Source of the DNA: Streptomyces nigrescens
GTDB taxonomy: Bacteria > Actinomycetota > Actinomycetes > Streptomycetales > Streptomycetaceae
Direction of reading: 5' to 3'
Assembly (NCBI GenBank): GCA_024349765.1
Contig: AP026073.1
Span: forward strand, 8,060,001-8,124,000
Length of the DNA stretch: 64,000 nt
The notes under the pieces: model-generated
The model's input: only the letters and a program-made list of their open reading frames with translations
The model's database searches: none
Told to the model about the DNA's origin: nothing
Made by a program: the position numbers and the translations under genes
Shown: positions 9,077-17,885 of the stretch, one piece after another
Numbering within the stretch: position 1 is the stretch's first letter
How the letters are laid out: the number at the start of each line of letters is the position of its first letter

Positions 9077-9688
9077 ATGAGTGCTGACGCCCCACGCCGC
9101 CGCACGCGCCGCCGCCGGATCATCCTGCTCGCCGCAGGGGCCGCGGCCGCCTCGCTGTCGCTGAGCGCCTGCGGAGACGGCGCCTCCGGAGGCTCGGCCC
9201 AGACCCGCTTCGTCCAGGGCAAGGACGGCGTCGACACCGTCAAGAAGGCCGACCGGCAGCCCGCCCCCGACCTGTCCGGCGAGACCACCACCGGCAAGAA
9301 GCTCGACGTCGCCGACTACAAGGGCAAGGTCGTCATCCTCAACGTCTGGGGCTCCTGGTGCGGCCCCTGCATCGCCGAGGCGCCGAACTTCGCCAAGGTC
9401 GCCAAGGAGACCAGCGGCAAGGGCGTCCAGTTCATCGGGATCAACACCCGCGACTCCGAGAAGTCCCAGGCCACCAGCTTCGAGGAAGAGCACAAGGTGC
9501 CCTACCCGAGCCTGTTCGACCCCACCGGCCGGCTCATGCTGCGCTTCCCCAAGGGCAGCCTCAACCCGCAGTCCATCCCCTCCACGATCGCCATCGACCG
9601 GCACGGCAAGATCGCCGCCCGCTCGATCGGGCCGCTCACCGAGGACGAACTGCGCAGCATGGTCAAGCCGCTGATCGCCGAGAAGTGA
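9077..9688 (+). CDS. resA: Extracytoplasmic thiol-disulfide protein ResA/TlpA type
   Basis: This membrane-anchored thioredoxin-fold protein keeps apocytochrome c cysteines reduced outside the membrane for heme attachment. After a basic N-terminus and a hydrophobic stretch the lipobox ends at Cys32 (LSAC). The redox motif WCGPC is at residues 94-98, and a cis-Pro loop follows (SIPSTIAIDRHGK). Length is 203 residues. The ATG follows directly on AAACTTTTCAC, with no Shine-Dalgarno, so a very short leader is possible. It is the first of four genes (resA-ccdA-resB-ccsB) that overlap or nearly touch, forming a system II cytochrome c biogenesis operon. Confidence 0.93.
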   Translation: MSADAPRRRTRRRRIILLAAGAAAASLSLSACGDGASGGSAQTRFVQGKDGVDTVKKADRQPAPDLSGETTTGKKLDVADYKGKVVILNVWGSWCGPCIAEAPNFAKVAKETSGKGVQFIGINTRDSEKSQATSFEEEHKVPYPSLFDPTGRLMLRFPKGSLNPQSIPSTIAIDRHGKIAARSIGPLTEDELRSMVKPLIAEK

Positions 9689-9699
9689 TCCCGCCAGAG

Positions 9700-10464
9700 A
9701 TGGAACTCACCCAGCTCGCCGTCGCCGCCGACCCCACCGTCTCCACCGGCACCCTCTTCGCCGCCGTCCCCATCGCGCTCCTCGCCGGACTCGTCTCCTT
9801 CTTCTCCCCCTGCGTCCTGCCGCTGGTCCCCGGCTACATGTCGTACGTGACCGGCGTCACCGGCACCGACCTCGGCGAGGCCCGCCGCGGCCGGATGCTC
9901 GCCGGCGCCGGCCTCTTCATCCTCGGCTTCACCGCGGTCTTCGTCTCCGGCGGCGCCCTCTTCGGCTTCTTCGGCAGGACCCTGCTGGACTACAAGGACG
10001 TCATCTCCCGCGTCCTCGGCGCCCTGCTGATCCTCTTCGGACTGGCCTTCGCCGGCGTCCTGCAACGCTTCGGACAGCGCGAATTCCGCTTCCACAAGAA
10101 GCCCGCCATGGGCCTCGCCGGCGCGCCGCTCCTCGGCGTCCTCTTCGGCATCGGCTGGACCCCCTGCCTCGGCCCCACCTTCGCCGCCGTCCAGACCCTC
10201 TCCTTCTACGACGCCAGCGCCGGCCGCGGCGCCCTCCTCACCGTCGCCTACTGCTTCGGCCTCGGCGTGCCGTTCATCGCCGTCGCCCTGGCCTTCCGCC
10301 GCGTCCTCGGCGCCTTCGGCTGGGTCAAGCGGCACTACCAGTGGGTGATGCGGATCGGCGGCGGCATGATGGTCGTCCTCGGCGTCCTCCTCGTCACCGG
10401 CATCTGGGACAGCCTGATGTCCGAGCTCCAGAGCTGGACACAAAGCTCCACCGTTGGGATCTGA
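9700..10464 (+). CDS. ccdA: Cytochrome c biogenesis thiol-electron transporter CcdA
   Basis: CcdA carries reducing equivalents from cytoplasmic thioredoxin across the membrane to ResA. The 254-residue product has six membrane segments. The two functional cysteines sit in FFSPCVLPLVPGY and GWTPCLGPTFAA. ATG 9700 is taken as the start. An in-frame GTG at 9685, overlapping the resA stop (GTGA), would add five residues and give translational coupling, and neither has a strong Shine-Dalgarno. It is followed after three bases by resB. Confidence 0.95.
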   Translation: MELTQLAVAADPTVSTGTLFAAVPIALLAGLVSFFSPCVLPLVPGYMSYVTGVTGTDLGEARRGRMLAGAGLFILGFTAVFVSGGALFGFFGRTLLDYKDVISRVLGALLILFGLAFAGVLQRFGQREFRFHKKPAMGLAGAPLLGVLFGIGWTPCLGPTFAAVQTLSFYDASAGRGALLTVAYCFGLGVPFIAVALAFRRVLGAFGWVKRHYQWVMRIGGGMMVVLGVLLVTGIWDSLMSELQSWTQSSTVGI

Positions 10465-10467
10465 TCG

Positions 10468-12243
10468 ATGTCCACCAAGACCGACACCCCCCGCGACCCC
10501 GGCACCGGCACCCCCGGCACCGACGACGCGGGCAGCGACCTCGGCGCGGCCGGCTCCCAGCTCTCCACCGCGCCCCAGGAAGACGTCACCCTGCCCTCGC
10601 TCGGCCCGGTCGGCTGGGCCCGCTGGTTCTGGCGGCAGCTGACCTCCATGCGGGTCGCGCTGCTGCTGCTGTTCCTGCTGTCGATCGGCGCCATCCCCGG
10701 CTCGCTGATCCCGCAGACCAGCATCGACCCCGTCAAGGTCGACCAGTTCAAGGCCGACCACCCCACCCTCGGCGACGTCTACGACAAGCTGGGGATGTTC
10801 CACGTCTACAGCTCGGTGTGGTTCTCCGCCATCTACCTGCTGCTGTTCATCTCCCTGATCGGCTGCATCATCCCGCGCAGCTGGCAGTTCGTCGGCCAGC
10901 TCCGCGGCCGCCCGCCGGCCGCCCCCCGCCGGCTGACCCGGCTGCCCGCCTACACCACCTGGCGCACCGACGCCGCACCCGACGACGTGCTCGCCGCCGC
11001 CGAGCGGATGCTGAAGAAGCGCCGCTTCCGCGCCCACCGCGCCGGCACCGCGGTCGCCGCCGAGAAGGGCTACCTGCGCGAGGTCGGCAACCTCGTCTTC
11101 CACCTCGCGCTGATCGTGATGCTCGTCGCGTTCGCCGTCGGCAGCCTGTGGAAGTCCGAAGGCGGCAAGCTGATCACCGAGGGCGACGGCTTCGCCAACA
11201 GCCTCACCCAGTACGACGACTTCAAATCCGGCGCGTTCTTCGACACCGACACCATGGAGCCGTTCGGCTTCACCCTCGACAAGTTCGACGCGACCTACGA
11301 ACGCTCCGGACCGCAGAAGGGCACCCCGCGGATCTTCCGCGCCCACATCCGGTACTTCTCCGGCGCCGACGGCAAGGAACACAAGACCACCATCGAGGTG
11401 AACACCCCCCTCGACATCGCCGGCTCCAAGGTCTACCTGCTCTCCCACGGCTACTCGCCCGACGTCACCGTCAAGGACGGCCGCGGCAAGACCGTCTACA
11501 ACGGCGCCGTGCCCTTCCTCCCCCAGGACCCGAAGAACTTCACCTCCACCGGTGTCGTCAAGGTCCCCGGCGCCCGCACCAAGGACGACAAGCCCAACCA
11601 GCTCGGCTTCCAGGGCTTCTTCGTCCCCACCTTCGGCGGCAAGGGCTCCGGCTCGATGTTCTCCACCTTCCCGGCCCTCGACAACCCGCGCCTGGTGCTC
11701 ACCGCCTACCACGGCGACCTGGGCGTCGCCTCCGGCCTGCCGCAGAACGTCTACCAGCTCGACAAGAAGAACCTGAAGCAGTACCAGGTCCACGGCCGCG
11801 CGGTCGCCCAGATGATGAAGCCCGGCGAGACCATGAAGCTCCCCGGCGGCGACGGCAGCATCACCTTCAACGGCGTCAAGACCTGGGCCAGCTTCAAGAT
11901 CAGCCACCAGCCCGGCAACGGCCTCGCCCTCACCGGCGCGGTCGCCGCCCTCCTCGGCCTGGCCGGCTCCCTCTTCATCCAGCGGCGCCGCGTCTGGGTA
12001 CGCGCCGAACACGGCGAGGAGGACGGCGTCACCGTCGTCGAGATGGCCGGACTCGGCCGCAGCGAATCCGCCCGCCTCCCCGAGGAACTCGGCGACCTCG
12101 CCGCGGCCCTGGAGCCCGACGCCCCGCTCGCCCCGCACCCCGACCCGGACGCCGGAACCACCCCCGCCACCCCCTTGGAAGACCCCGCGGAGCCCACCGA
12201 CTCCGACGGTCCTGCTGACCCCTCCGAAGGAGCGCGCGCGTGA
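10468..12243 (+). CDS. resB: Cytochrome c biogenesis protein ResB (Ccs1)
   Basis: ResB/Ccs1 is one half of the system II cytochrome c synthetase. Together with the ccsB product it moves heme outward and attaches it to CXXCH cysteines. The product (591 residues) has a disordered N-terminus of about 45 residues, transmembrane segments in SMRVALLLLFLLSIGAI, YLLLFISLIGCIIP and LVFHLALIVMLVAFAVG, a large extracytoplasmic domain, and a last membrane segment near ALTGAVAALLGLAGSLF. The C-terminal 90 residues are acidic and Pro-rich. It overlaps ccsB by four bases (GTGA), indicating coupled translation. Confidence 0.95.
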   Translation: MSTKTDTPRDPGTGTPGTDDAGSDLGAAGSQLSTAPQEDVTLPSLGPVGWARWFWRQLTSMRVALLLLFLLSIGAIPGSLIPQTSIDPVKVDQFKADHPTLGDVYDKLGMFHVYSSVWFSAIYLLLFISLIGCIIPRSWQFVGQLRGRPPAAPRRLTRLPAYTTWRTDAAPDDVLAAAERMLKKRRFRAHRAGTAVAAEKGYLREVGNLVFHLALIVMLVAFAVGSLWKSEGGKLITEGDGFANSLTQYDDFKSGAFFDTDTMEPFGFTLDKFDATYERSGPQKGTPRIFRAHIRYFSGADGKEHKTTIEVNTPLDIAGSKVYLLSHGYSPDVTVKDGRGKTVYNGAVPFLPQDPKNFTSTGVVKVPGARTKDDKPNQLGFQGFFVPTFGGKGSGSMFSTFPALDNPRLVLTAYHGDLGVASGLPQNVYQLDKKNLKQYQVHGRAVAQMMKPGETMKLPGGDGSITFNGVKTWASFKISHQPGNGLALTGAVAALLGLAGSLFIQRRRVWVRAEHGEEDGVTVVEMAGLGRSESARLPEELGDLAAALEPDAPLAPHPDPDAGTTPATPLEDPAEPTDSDGPADPSEGARA

Positions 12244-13328
12244 ACCTCGCCGCCGCAGCCAACGAGACACTGGCGCACAACAGCAATGTCCTGGTCTATT
12301 CGGCCATGGCGATCTACACCCTCGCCTTCGTCGCGCACATGGCCGAGTGGGTGTTCGGCAGCCGCAGCAAGGTCGCCCGCACCGCCGCCGCCCTCACCCC
12401 GAACGCCACCGCGGCGGCGCCCGCCACCGCCACCGCCGAACGCCGGGGCGGCGGCACCGCCGTACTGGAACGGCCCAAGGTCATCACCAAGTCCGCGGCC
12501 GGCAGCCGCGACGTCCCCGACGGCCCCGGCGCCGCCGGCGGCACCGAGAAGGGCGACCTCTACGGCCGCATCGCCATCTCGCTGACCGTCCTCGCCTGGG
12601 CGCTCCACGTCGGCGGCGTCATCACCCGCGCCCTGTCCGTACAGCGTGCCCCCTGGGGCAACATGTACGAGTTCTCCACCACCTTCGCCGCCGTCGCCAC
12701 CGGCATCTACCTGCTGCTGCTCGTCCTCAAGAAGAACGTCCGGTGGATCGGCCTGCCCCTGATCACCACCGTCCTGCTCGACCTCGGCCTCGCCGTGTCC
12801 GTGCTCTACACCGCCAGCGACCAGCTCGTCCCCGCGCTGCACTCCTACTGGCTGTGGATCCACGTCAGCTGCGCGATCCTCTCCGGCGCCGTCCTCTACC
12901 TCGGCGCCGTCGCCACCCTGCTGTTCCTCTTCCGCGACCGCCACGAGGCCAAGCTCGCCGACCCCGCCGGCAAGCAGCCCGGCGCCTTCGCCTCCTCCGT
13001 CCTGGAGCGGCTGCCCTCCGCCGCCTCCCTGGACAAGTTCGCCTACCGCGTCAACGCCACCGTCTTCCCCCTGTGGACTTTCACGATCATCGCGGGCGCC
13101 ATCTGGGCCGAGGCCGCCTGGGGCCGCTACTGGGGCTGGGACCCCAAGGAGGTCTGGTCCTTCATCACCTGGGTCGCCTACGCCTGCTACCTGCACGCCC
13201 GCGCCACCGCCGGCTGGAAGGGCCGCAAGGCCGCCTGGCTCGGCCTGATCGCCTTCGCCTGCTACCTCTTCAACTACTACGGCGTGAACATCTTCGTCAC
13301 CGGCCTGCACTCCTACGCCGGCGTCTGA
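12240..13328 (+). CDS. ccsB: Heme handling protein CcsB/ResC (CcsA family)
   Basis: This CcsA-family membrane protein binds and delivers heme for cytochrome c maturation. The tryptophan-rich heme signature WGRYWGWDPKE starts at residue 294 and is followed by the usual helix and conserved histidine (YACYLHAR). Another conserved His is in LHSYWLWIHVSCAI. About eight membrane helices are visible, with a long hydrophilic insert (residues about 40-105) after the first helix. The GTG start overlaps the resB stop. A strong hairpin at 13347-13389 closes the operon. Confidence 0.95.
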   Translation: MNLAAAANETLAHNSNVLVYSAMAIYTLAFVAHMAEWVFGSRSKVARTAAALTPNATAAAPATATAERRGGGTAVLERPKVITKSAAGSRDVPDGPGAAGGTEKGDLYGRIAISLTVLAWALHVGGVITRALSVQRAPWGNMYEFSTTFAAVATGIYLLLLVLKKNVRWIGLPLITTVLLDLGLAVSVLYTASDQLVPALHSYWLWIHVSCAILSGAVLYLGAVATLLFLFRDRHEAKLADPAGKQPGAFASSVLERLPSAASLDKFAYRVNATVFPLWTFTIIAGAIWAEAAWGRYWGWDPKEVWSFITWVAYACYLHARATAGWKGRKAAWLGLIAFACYLFNYYGVNIFVTGLHSYAGV

Positions 13329-13346
13329 CCCGCCCGCACCACCGCG

Positions 13347-13389
13347 CGGTGCCGTACGGAACGCCCTCGGGCGAACCCGTACGGCACCG
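13347..13389. terminator. Strong hairpin between ccsB and the convergent phospholipase gene
   Basis: CGGTGCCGTACGG (13347-13359) pairs perfectly with CCGTACGGCACCG (13377-13389). The 17-base loop can pair further (GCCC-TC-GGGC). It lies between two convergent genes and has no long T-run, as is common in Streptomyces, so it can serve both directions. Confidence 0.85.
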
Positions 13390-13441
13390 TCGTCCGTTCA
13401 CGGCCACCCGCCCCGGCCCACGGCGCGCCGACGGCCGCGAC

Positions 13442-14869
13442 TCACCGCCGCCGGCGCCGCCCCCGCTCCTGCCGCGGCGGCACCTGCCCCGCCCCCGGCA
13501 GCGTCGGCTTCGGCAGATGCGCCACCTCCCACTGCGCCTCCGCCAGCTGCTCCGCCGTGTCGTCCGGCAGCCGCGGCGGCCGGCGCGCCGCGTGCCGGAA
13601 GCCGAACGCCGACGTCAGATCGCCGAACGCCGCCCGCCGCCAGTCACTGATGTTCGGCTCCTCCACACCCGTCCAGCGCTCCAGGAACTGCAGCACCGAC
13701 GTGTGATCGAACGGATCACCGGCCGCCCAGCCGCCCACCGTCCACGGCGACACGATCAGGCACGGCACCCGGAACCCACCGCCGATCGGCAGCCCCCGGA
13801 CGAACTCGTCCTTCGTCCCCGGCGGCGGCACCGGCGGCGGCACATGATCGAAGAGCCCGTCGTTCTCGTCGTAGTTGAGGATGAAGACCGTCTTGGCCCA
13901 CACCCGCGGGTTCGACGCGATCGCCTCCAGCTTCTGCGCCACGTAGTCCGCGCCGGCCGCCGGCAGATAGTCCGGGTGCTCCGACTGGTGACTCGTCGGG
14001 ATCAGCCACGACACCGCCGGCAGCCGGTCGTTGCGCGCGTCGTCCTCGAACGTGCCGGCCGGCTGCGGCCGCACCCCCCGCTCGTACAGCGGATCGCCCG
14101 GCTGGGAGTCCCGGAACGTCTGGAACTGCTCCAGCAGGTTGCAGCCGTAGTCGTCCTCCTCCTGGTACACCTTCCAGCTGATCCCCGCCGCCTGGAGCCG
14201 CTCCGCGTACGTCGTCCAGCGGTACGGCTTCGGCGCGGTGTTGTTCAGCACCGGCCCGCCCAGCGTGCCGCCCGGGTCCAGCGTGCCGGTCATCCAGTAC
14301 AGCCGGTTCGGCCAGGTCGGCCCGAAGACCGAACAGAAGTAGTTGTCGCACAGCGTGAACGCCTCGGCCAGCGCGAACTGGAACGGGATGTCCTCCCGCG
14401 TGTGATAGCCCATCACATACGGGCCGTTGACCCCGTCCGCCTTGCGGTGCGCCGGCAGCCAGCGGTCCATCTTGCCGCCGTTCCACGCCTCGTGCTGCAC
14501 CGACCAGGCATGACTCGTGGAGGGGATGGCCTGGGCGCTGGACGTGTGGGTGTTGAGCCGGAACGGCAGCAGATAGCCGTCCGGATTCTCCGCGTCCGGC
14601 TGGTGGAAGACGTCACGGCCGTCCGGGAGCGTCAGCGCGTCCGGGTCGGCGAAGCCGCGGACGCCGCGCAGCGTGCCGAAGTAGTGGTCGAACGACCGGT
14701 TTTCCTGCATGAGCATGACGACGTGCTCGACGTCGTGCAGCGAACCGTGACGTGCGGGTCCGGCGGCGACGGCCTTTTGAACGCTGGGCGGCAACAGAGT
14801 CAGCGCGGCGGCGCCACCGACCGCGCCGGCCGCGGAGCCGAGGAGTCTGCGTCGGGTCATGTCGGGCAT
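13442..14869 (-). CDS. Tat-exported phospholipase C (phosphoesterase family)
   Basis: This is a bacterial non-specific phospholipase C of the alkaline-phosphatase-like fold, which cleaves phospholipid head groups outside the cell. A twin-arginine signal (MTRRRLLGSAAGAVGGAA) starts the protein. The catalytic region is VVMLMQENRSFDHYFGTL, with metal ligands further on in SWLIPTSHQSEHPDY and LNYDENDGLFDHVPPP. ATG 14869 is chosen because AGGGAG lies at good distance; GTG 14878 is too close to it. At 475 residues it lacks the long C-terminal repeats of Pseudomonas PlcH. Such enzymes are often under phosphate control, but I did not find a clear PHO box upstream. Confidence 0.93.
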   Translation of the reverse strand: MPDMTRRRLLGSAAGAVGGAAALTLLPPSVQKAVAAGPARHGSLHDVEHVVMLMQENRSFDHYFGTLRGVRGFADPDALTLPDGRDVFHQPDAENPDGYLLPFRLNTHTSSAQAIPSTSHAWSVQHEAWNGGKMDRWLPAHRKADGVNGPYVMGYHTREDIPFQFALAEAFTLCDNYFCSVFGPTWPNRLYWMTGTLDPGGTLGGPVLNNTAPKPYRWTTYAERLQAAGISWKVYQEEDDYGCNLLEQFQTFRDSQPGDPLYERGVRPQPAGTFEDDARNDRLPAVSWLIPTSHQSEHPDYLPAAGADYVAQKLEAIASNPRVWAKTVFILNYDENDGLFDHVPPPVPPPGTKDEFVRGLPIGGGFRVPCLIVSPWTVGGWAAGDPFDHTSVLQFLERWTGVEEPNISDWRRAAFGDLTSAFGFRHAARRPPRLPDDTAEQLAEAQWEVAHLPKPTLPGAGQVPPRQERGRRRRR

Positions 14870-14972
14870 ATGTGCCACTCTCCCTGAGTCGCGTGAGCCC
14901 TCAGTGGGCCGACATGACTGTGGCGGCGGGGGAGTTTCCCGGGCAGGGGGAGGAATCTGAACACTGCATCAA

Positions 14973-15000
14973 TTGGCCATGAAATGCCGTGAGTTGGCCA
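14973..15000. promoter_or_regulatory. Paired TTGGCCA sites upstream of the phospholipase gene
   Basis: The palindromic-core heptamer TTGGCCA occurs at 14973-14979 and 14994-15000, 21 bases apart (two helical turns), in the 214-bp gap before the reverse-strand phospholipase gene. The surrounding sequence is less GC-rich than average. It could be a dimer operator, but no known regulator matches with confidence. Confidence 0.4.
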
Positions 15001-15083
15001 AACCACGCTACGTCCCGTACGCCACGCGAAGCAGTCCCCCACGGACCGCGCGGTGGCCGGAATTACGCGTTTACCGACCTGCG

Positions 15084-15761
15084 TCAGGACACGCGGCCGA
15101 GCCCCGGAGTTCCCTCGGGTGCCGGGTACGGACGCTCCTCGGGCAGCAACCCGGCCGCCCCCGCCACGTCCCCCGTCGCCACCCGCGACCGCACCTCACG
15201 CGCCAGCCCGGTCACGTCCGTGATCCCCACCGTCCACTCGTCCGCGTACCGCCGCGACGCCTCCCCCGCCAGGCCCAGCTGCAGCGAACGGTACGGCAGC
15301 GCCCGCAACCACAGATCCCGCTCCGGATCCCACTGCACCCGCGCCGGCGACTCCCTCAACTGCCGCCGCCAGGCATCCCGGTCCGCGTGCTCACCCCGGT
15401 CGTAGTGCGACAGACACGCGTGCCGCAGCGCCCAGTCGAAACCCGCCCGGTCGATCTCCACCGCCAGCACCGTCTCCTGACCGGCCTTGGACGCCCAGCC
15501 GCAGCGGTACATCATCCACAGGAACGACGGCTTGATCCACGTCATCCGCTCCCGCTTCCACGCCACCGGGAACCGCCCGTCCCGCGCCGCCGGAAGCCCC
15601 AGCTCAGGCGCGTACGCCTGATAGACCGTGACGGTCCGTTCGGTGTAACGGGCGCGGATACGACGGAGAGGCTCGGTGCCGGTGGGGGAGGTGCTGCCGG
15701 TGAGGTCGGCGCTGACGGGCTCGCCGCTGACGGGCCCGGAGGCGTGCGGGACGGTGCTCAT
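15084..15761 (-). CDS. DUF4291 family protein
   Basis: The 225-residue product matches the DUF4291 pattern: RRIRARYTERTVTVYQAYAPELG near the start, then the strongly conserved RMTWIKPSFLWMMYRCGWA, an IDRAGFDWALRHACLS segment, and VQWDPERDLWLRALPYRSLQLGL. The function of the family is unknown. It is cytoplasmic, with no signal or membrane segment. The first 30 residues are variable. The gene is separate from its neighbours by 150-220 bp on each side. Confidence 0.9.
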   Translation of the reverse strand: MSTVPHASGPVSGEPVSADLTGSTSPTGTEPLRRIRARYTERTVTVYQAYAPELGLPAARDGRFPVAWKRERMTWIKPSFLWMMYRCGWASKAGQETVLAVEIDRAGFDWALRHACLSHYDRGEHADRDAWRRQLRESPARVQWDPERDLWLRALPYRSLQLGLAGEASRRYADEWTVGITDVTGLAREVRSRVATGDVAGAAGLLPEERPYPAPEGTPGLGRVS

Positions 15762-15865
15762 GAGCGGCCATCCTGGCGGACGGCGATCGGGCGGGCCACC
15801 GAATTGCGGACCGGCAGGACCACGTCATCGCAGGCCGCGAGAGGGGCCGACCACCCGCCGAGCGC

Positions 15866-15913
15866 CGGTGCCCGGCCGACCGCCGGCCGATCGCCGTGCC
15901 CGGCCGACCGCTA
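15866..15913. repeat. Two 26-bp repeats at the 3' end of the PLDc_N-type gene
   Basis: The bases right after the reverse-strand stop codon at 15911-15913 are repeated once as a 26-bp unit with the shared core GTGCCCGGCCGACCGC. This is one of several cases here in which the sequence at a gene end is tandemly copied downstream. Confidence 0.7.
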
Positions 15914-16339
15914 GTCCTTGGCCGACGGCGGCGTGTCCTCGTTGCCCTCCGACGCCTCACGGCTCCTGCGCCGCAGCTCCTCCTCACGGCGCCGCAGATC
16001 CGCCTCCCAGTCCTTCAGCAGCGCCTCGTCCTTCTTGTTCTCCTCCTTGAGGGAACGCAGGAACTCCGGATTGTCGTCCGGCGCCACCCACTTCGCCGTG
16101 CTGTGGTTGCGGTGCCACTCCGCGGGCGTACTGCCGCCCCCGCCCGCGACCGCATGCCGGTGCTTGCCCGCCACCAGCCACGCGATCGGACCGATCAGCA
16201 CCTCGCCGAAGAGCAGGATGACGATCACCCAGACCACCTTCGGCAGCCCGCGCACCTGCGACTCAGGGGTGTTGAGGCAGTCGATGAACGCGTAGATCCA
16301 CAGTGCCAGCACCAGAAGGAACGGCAGATACCTGAGCAT
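15911..16339 (-). CDS. PLDc_N-type small membrane protein
   Basis: From ATG 16339 the product has 142 residues. It starts with a membrane helix (YLPFLLVLALWIYAFIDC), a short loop and a second helix (VVWVIVILLFGEVLIGPIAWLVAG). This is the phospholipase D/nuclease N-terminal (PLDc_N) hairpin found on small cell-envelope proteins. The rest is hydrophilic and ends in a charged coiled-coil-like stretch (LKDWEADLRRREEELRRRSRE). No catalytic domain is attached. Role unknown. It is divergent from mqnL with about 90 bp between them, so the promoters are close together. Confidence 0.78.
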   Translation of the reverse strand: MLRYLPFLLVLALWIYAFIDCLNTPESQVRGLPKVVWVIVILLFGEVLIGPIAWLVAGKHRHAVAGGGGSTPAEWHRNHSTAKWVAPDDNPEFLRSLKEENKKDEALLKDWEADLRRREEELRRRSREASEGNEDTPPSAKD

Positions 16340-16427
16340 TGCGGAACGGGCCCCCTGCAGACGACGGCGGGCCCTCGGCAGGGCCCGGTGACCCGCCCAG
16401 GGTAGTGCGTACCCGATACTGGAACGC

Positions 16428-17885
16428 ATGGCTTACGACGATCTCCGCTCGTTCCTGCGCGCTCTTGAGCGGGAAGGTGACCTCAAGCGCATCAAGGCCG
16501 AGGTCGACCCGTATCTGGAAGTCGGCGAGATCGTGGACCGGGTGCAGAAGGCCGGCGGCCCCGCGCTGCTCTTCGAGAACGTCAAGGGCTCGGCGATGCC
16601 CCTCGCCATGAACGTCTACGGCACCGACCGCCGCCTTCTCAAGGCCCTCGGCCTCAGGGCGTACGAGGACATCAGCGCCAAGATCGGCGGCCTGCTCAAG
16701 CCCGAACTCCCGCACGGGTTCGTGGGGATCCGCGAGGCGTTCGGCAAGCTCGCCGGCATGACGCACGTCCCGCCCAAGAAGGTCAAGGGCGAGAGCGCCC
16801 CCGTCCAGGAGGTCGTGCTCACCGGCGACGACGTCGACCTGGACAAGCTCCCCGCCCTCTTCACCTGGCCCAAGGACGGCGGCTCGTTCTTCAACCTCGG
16901 CCTCACGCACACCAAGCACCCCGAAACCGGCGTCCGCAACCTCGGCCTCTACCGCCTCCAACGCCACGACAAGCGCACCATCGGGATGCACTGGCAGATC
17001 CACAAGGACAGCCGCAACCACTACCAGGTGGCCGCCAAGCGCGGCGAGAAGCTGCCGGTCGCCATCGCCTTCGGCTGCCCGCCGGCCGTCACCTACGCCT
17101 CCACCGCCCCGCTCCCCGGCGACATCGACGAATACCTCTTCGCCGGCTTCCTCCAGGGCAAGCGGATCGAGATGGTCGACTGCAAGACCGTCCCGCTCCA
17201 GGTCCCGGCGCACGCCGAGGTCGTCATCGAGGGCTGGCTGGAGCCCGGCGAGATGCTCCCGGAGGGCCCCTTCGGCGACCACACCGGCTTCTACACCCCG
17301 CAGGAGCCGTTCCCCGCGCTGACCATCGACTGCGTGACGATGCGCAAGCGCCCGCTGCTCCAGTCCATCGTCGTCGGCCGCCCGCCGACCGAGGACGGCC
17401 CCCTCGGCCGGGCGACGGAACGCTTCTTCCTGCCCCTCCTCAAGATCATCGTCCCGGACATCGTGGACTACCACCTCCCCGAGTCCGGCGGCTTCCACAA
17501 CTGCGCGATCGTCTCGATCGACAAGAAGTACCCCAAGCACGCCCAGAAGGTGATGCACGCCATCTGGGGCGCGCACATGATGTCCCTCACCAAACTCATC
17601 GTCGTCGTCGACGCCGACTGCGACGTCCACAACCTCCACGAGGTCTCCTGGCGCGCCCTCGGCAACACCGACTACGCCCGCGACCTGACCGTCGTCGAAG
17701 GCCCCGTCGACCACCTCGACCACGCCTCCTACCAGCAGTTCTGGGGCGGCAAGGCGGGCATCGACGCAACGAAGAAGTGGCCCGAGGAGGGCTACACCCG
17801 CGACGGCGGCTGGCCCGACATGGTCGAGTCCGACCCCCGCACGGCGGCCCTTGTCGACCGCCGCTGGAAGGAGTACGGCCTCTGA
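16428..17885 (+). CDS. mqnL: UbiD-family decarboxylase of the futalosine menaquinone pathway
   Basis: This 485-residue UbiD-type decarboxylase is expected to remove the ring carboxyl of the prenylated 1,4-dihydroxy-6-naphthoate intermediate, using the prenylated FMN made by the UbiX partner (mqnM here). UbiD hallmarks are visible: LRSFLRALEREGDLKRI at the N-terminus, the conserved E(x)P-like acidic cluster region with LEPGEMLPEGPFGDHTGFY, and the metal-binding zone around KLIVVVDADCDVHN. It overlaps mqnP by one base (TGATG). Position next to mqnP and mqnM, and futalosine genes nearby, favour the menaquinone rather than the ubiquinone role. Streptomyces makes menaquinone. Confidence 0.93.
   Translation: MAYDDLRSFLRALEREGDLKRIKAEVDPYLEVGEIVDRVQKAGGPALLFENVKGSAMPLAMNVYGTDRRLLKALGLRAYEDISAKIGGLLKPELPHGFVGIREAFGKLAGMTHVPPKKVKGESAPVQEVVLTGDDVDLDKLPALFTWPKDGGSFFNLGLTHTKHPETGVRNLGLYRLQRHDKRTIGMHWQIHKDSRNHYQVAAKRGEKLPVAIAFGCPPAVTYASTAPLPGDIDEYLFAGFLQGKRIEMVDCKTVPLQVPAHAEVVIEGWLEPGEMLPEGPFGDHTGFYTPQEPFPALTIDCVTMRKRPLLQSIVVGRPPTEDGPLGRATERFFLPLLKIIVPDIVDYHLPESGGFHNCAIVSIDKKYPKHAQKVMHAIWGAHMMSLTKLIVVVDADCDVHNLHEVSWRALGNTDYARDLTVVEGPVDHLDHASYQQFWGGKAGIDATKKWPEEGYTRDGGWPDMVESDPRTAALVDRRWKEYGL

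Noticed and set aside
9502-12270. 922-codon reverse open frame across the cytochrome c assembly genes
   Set aside because: The predicted protein is Gly/Glu/Ala-rich without any family, and it mirrors resA-ccdA-resB, which are unmistakable on the plus strand.
7522-14972. Shared 11-mer ACACTGCATCA near 7530 and 14961
   Set aside because: An 11-base match is expected by chance many times in 64 kb on both strands, and the flanks do not extend it.
14870-15083. PHO box for the phospholipase C gene
   Set aside because: No GTTCACC-like direct repeats with 11-bp period are present. Only a TTGGCCA pair was seen.
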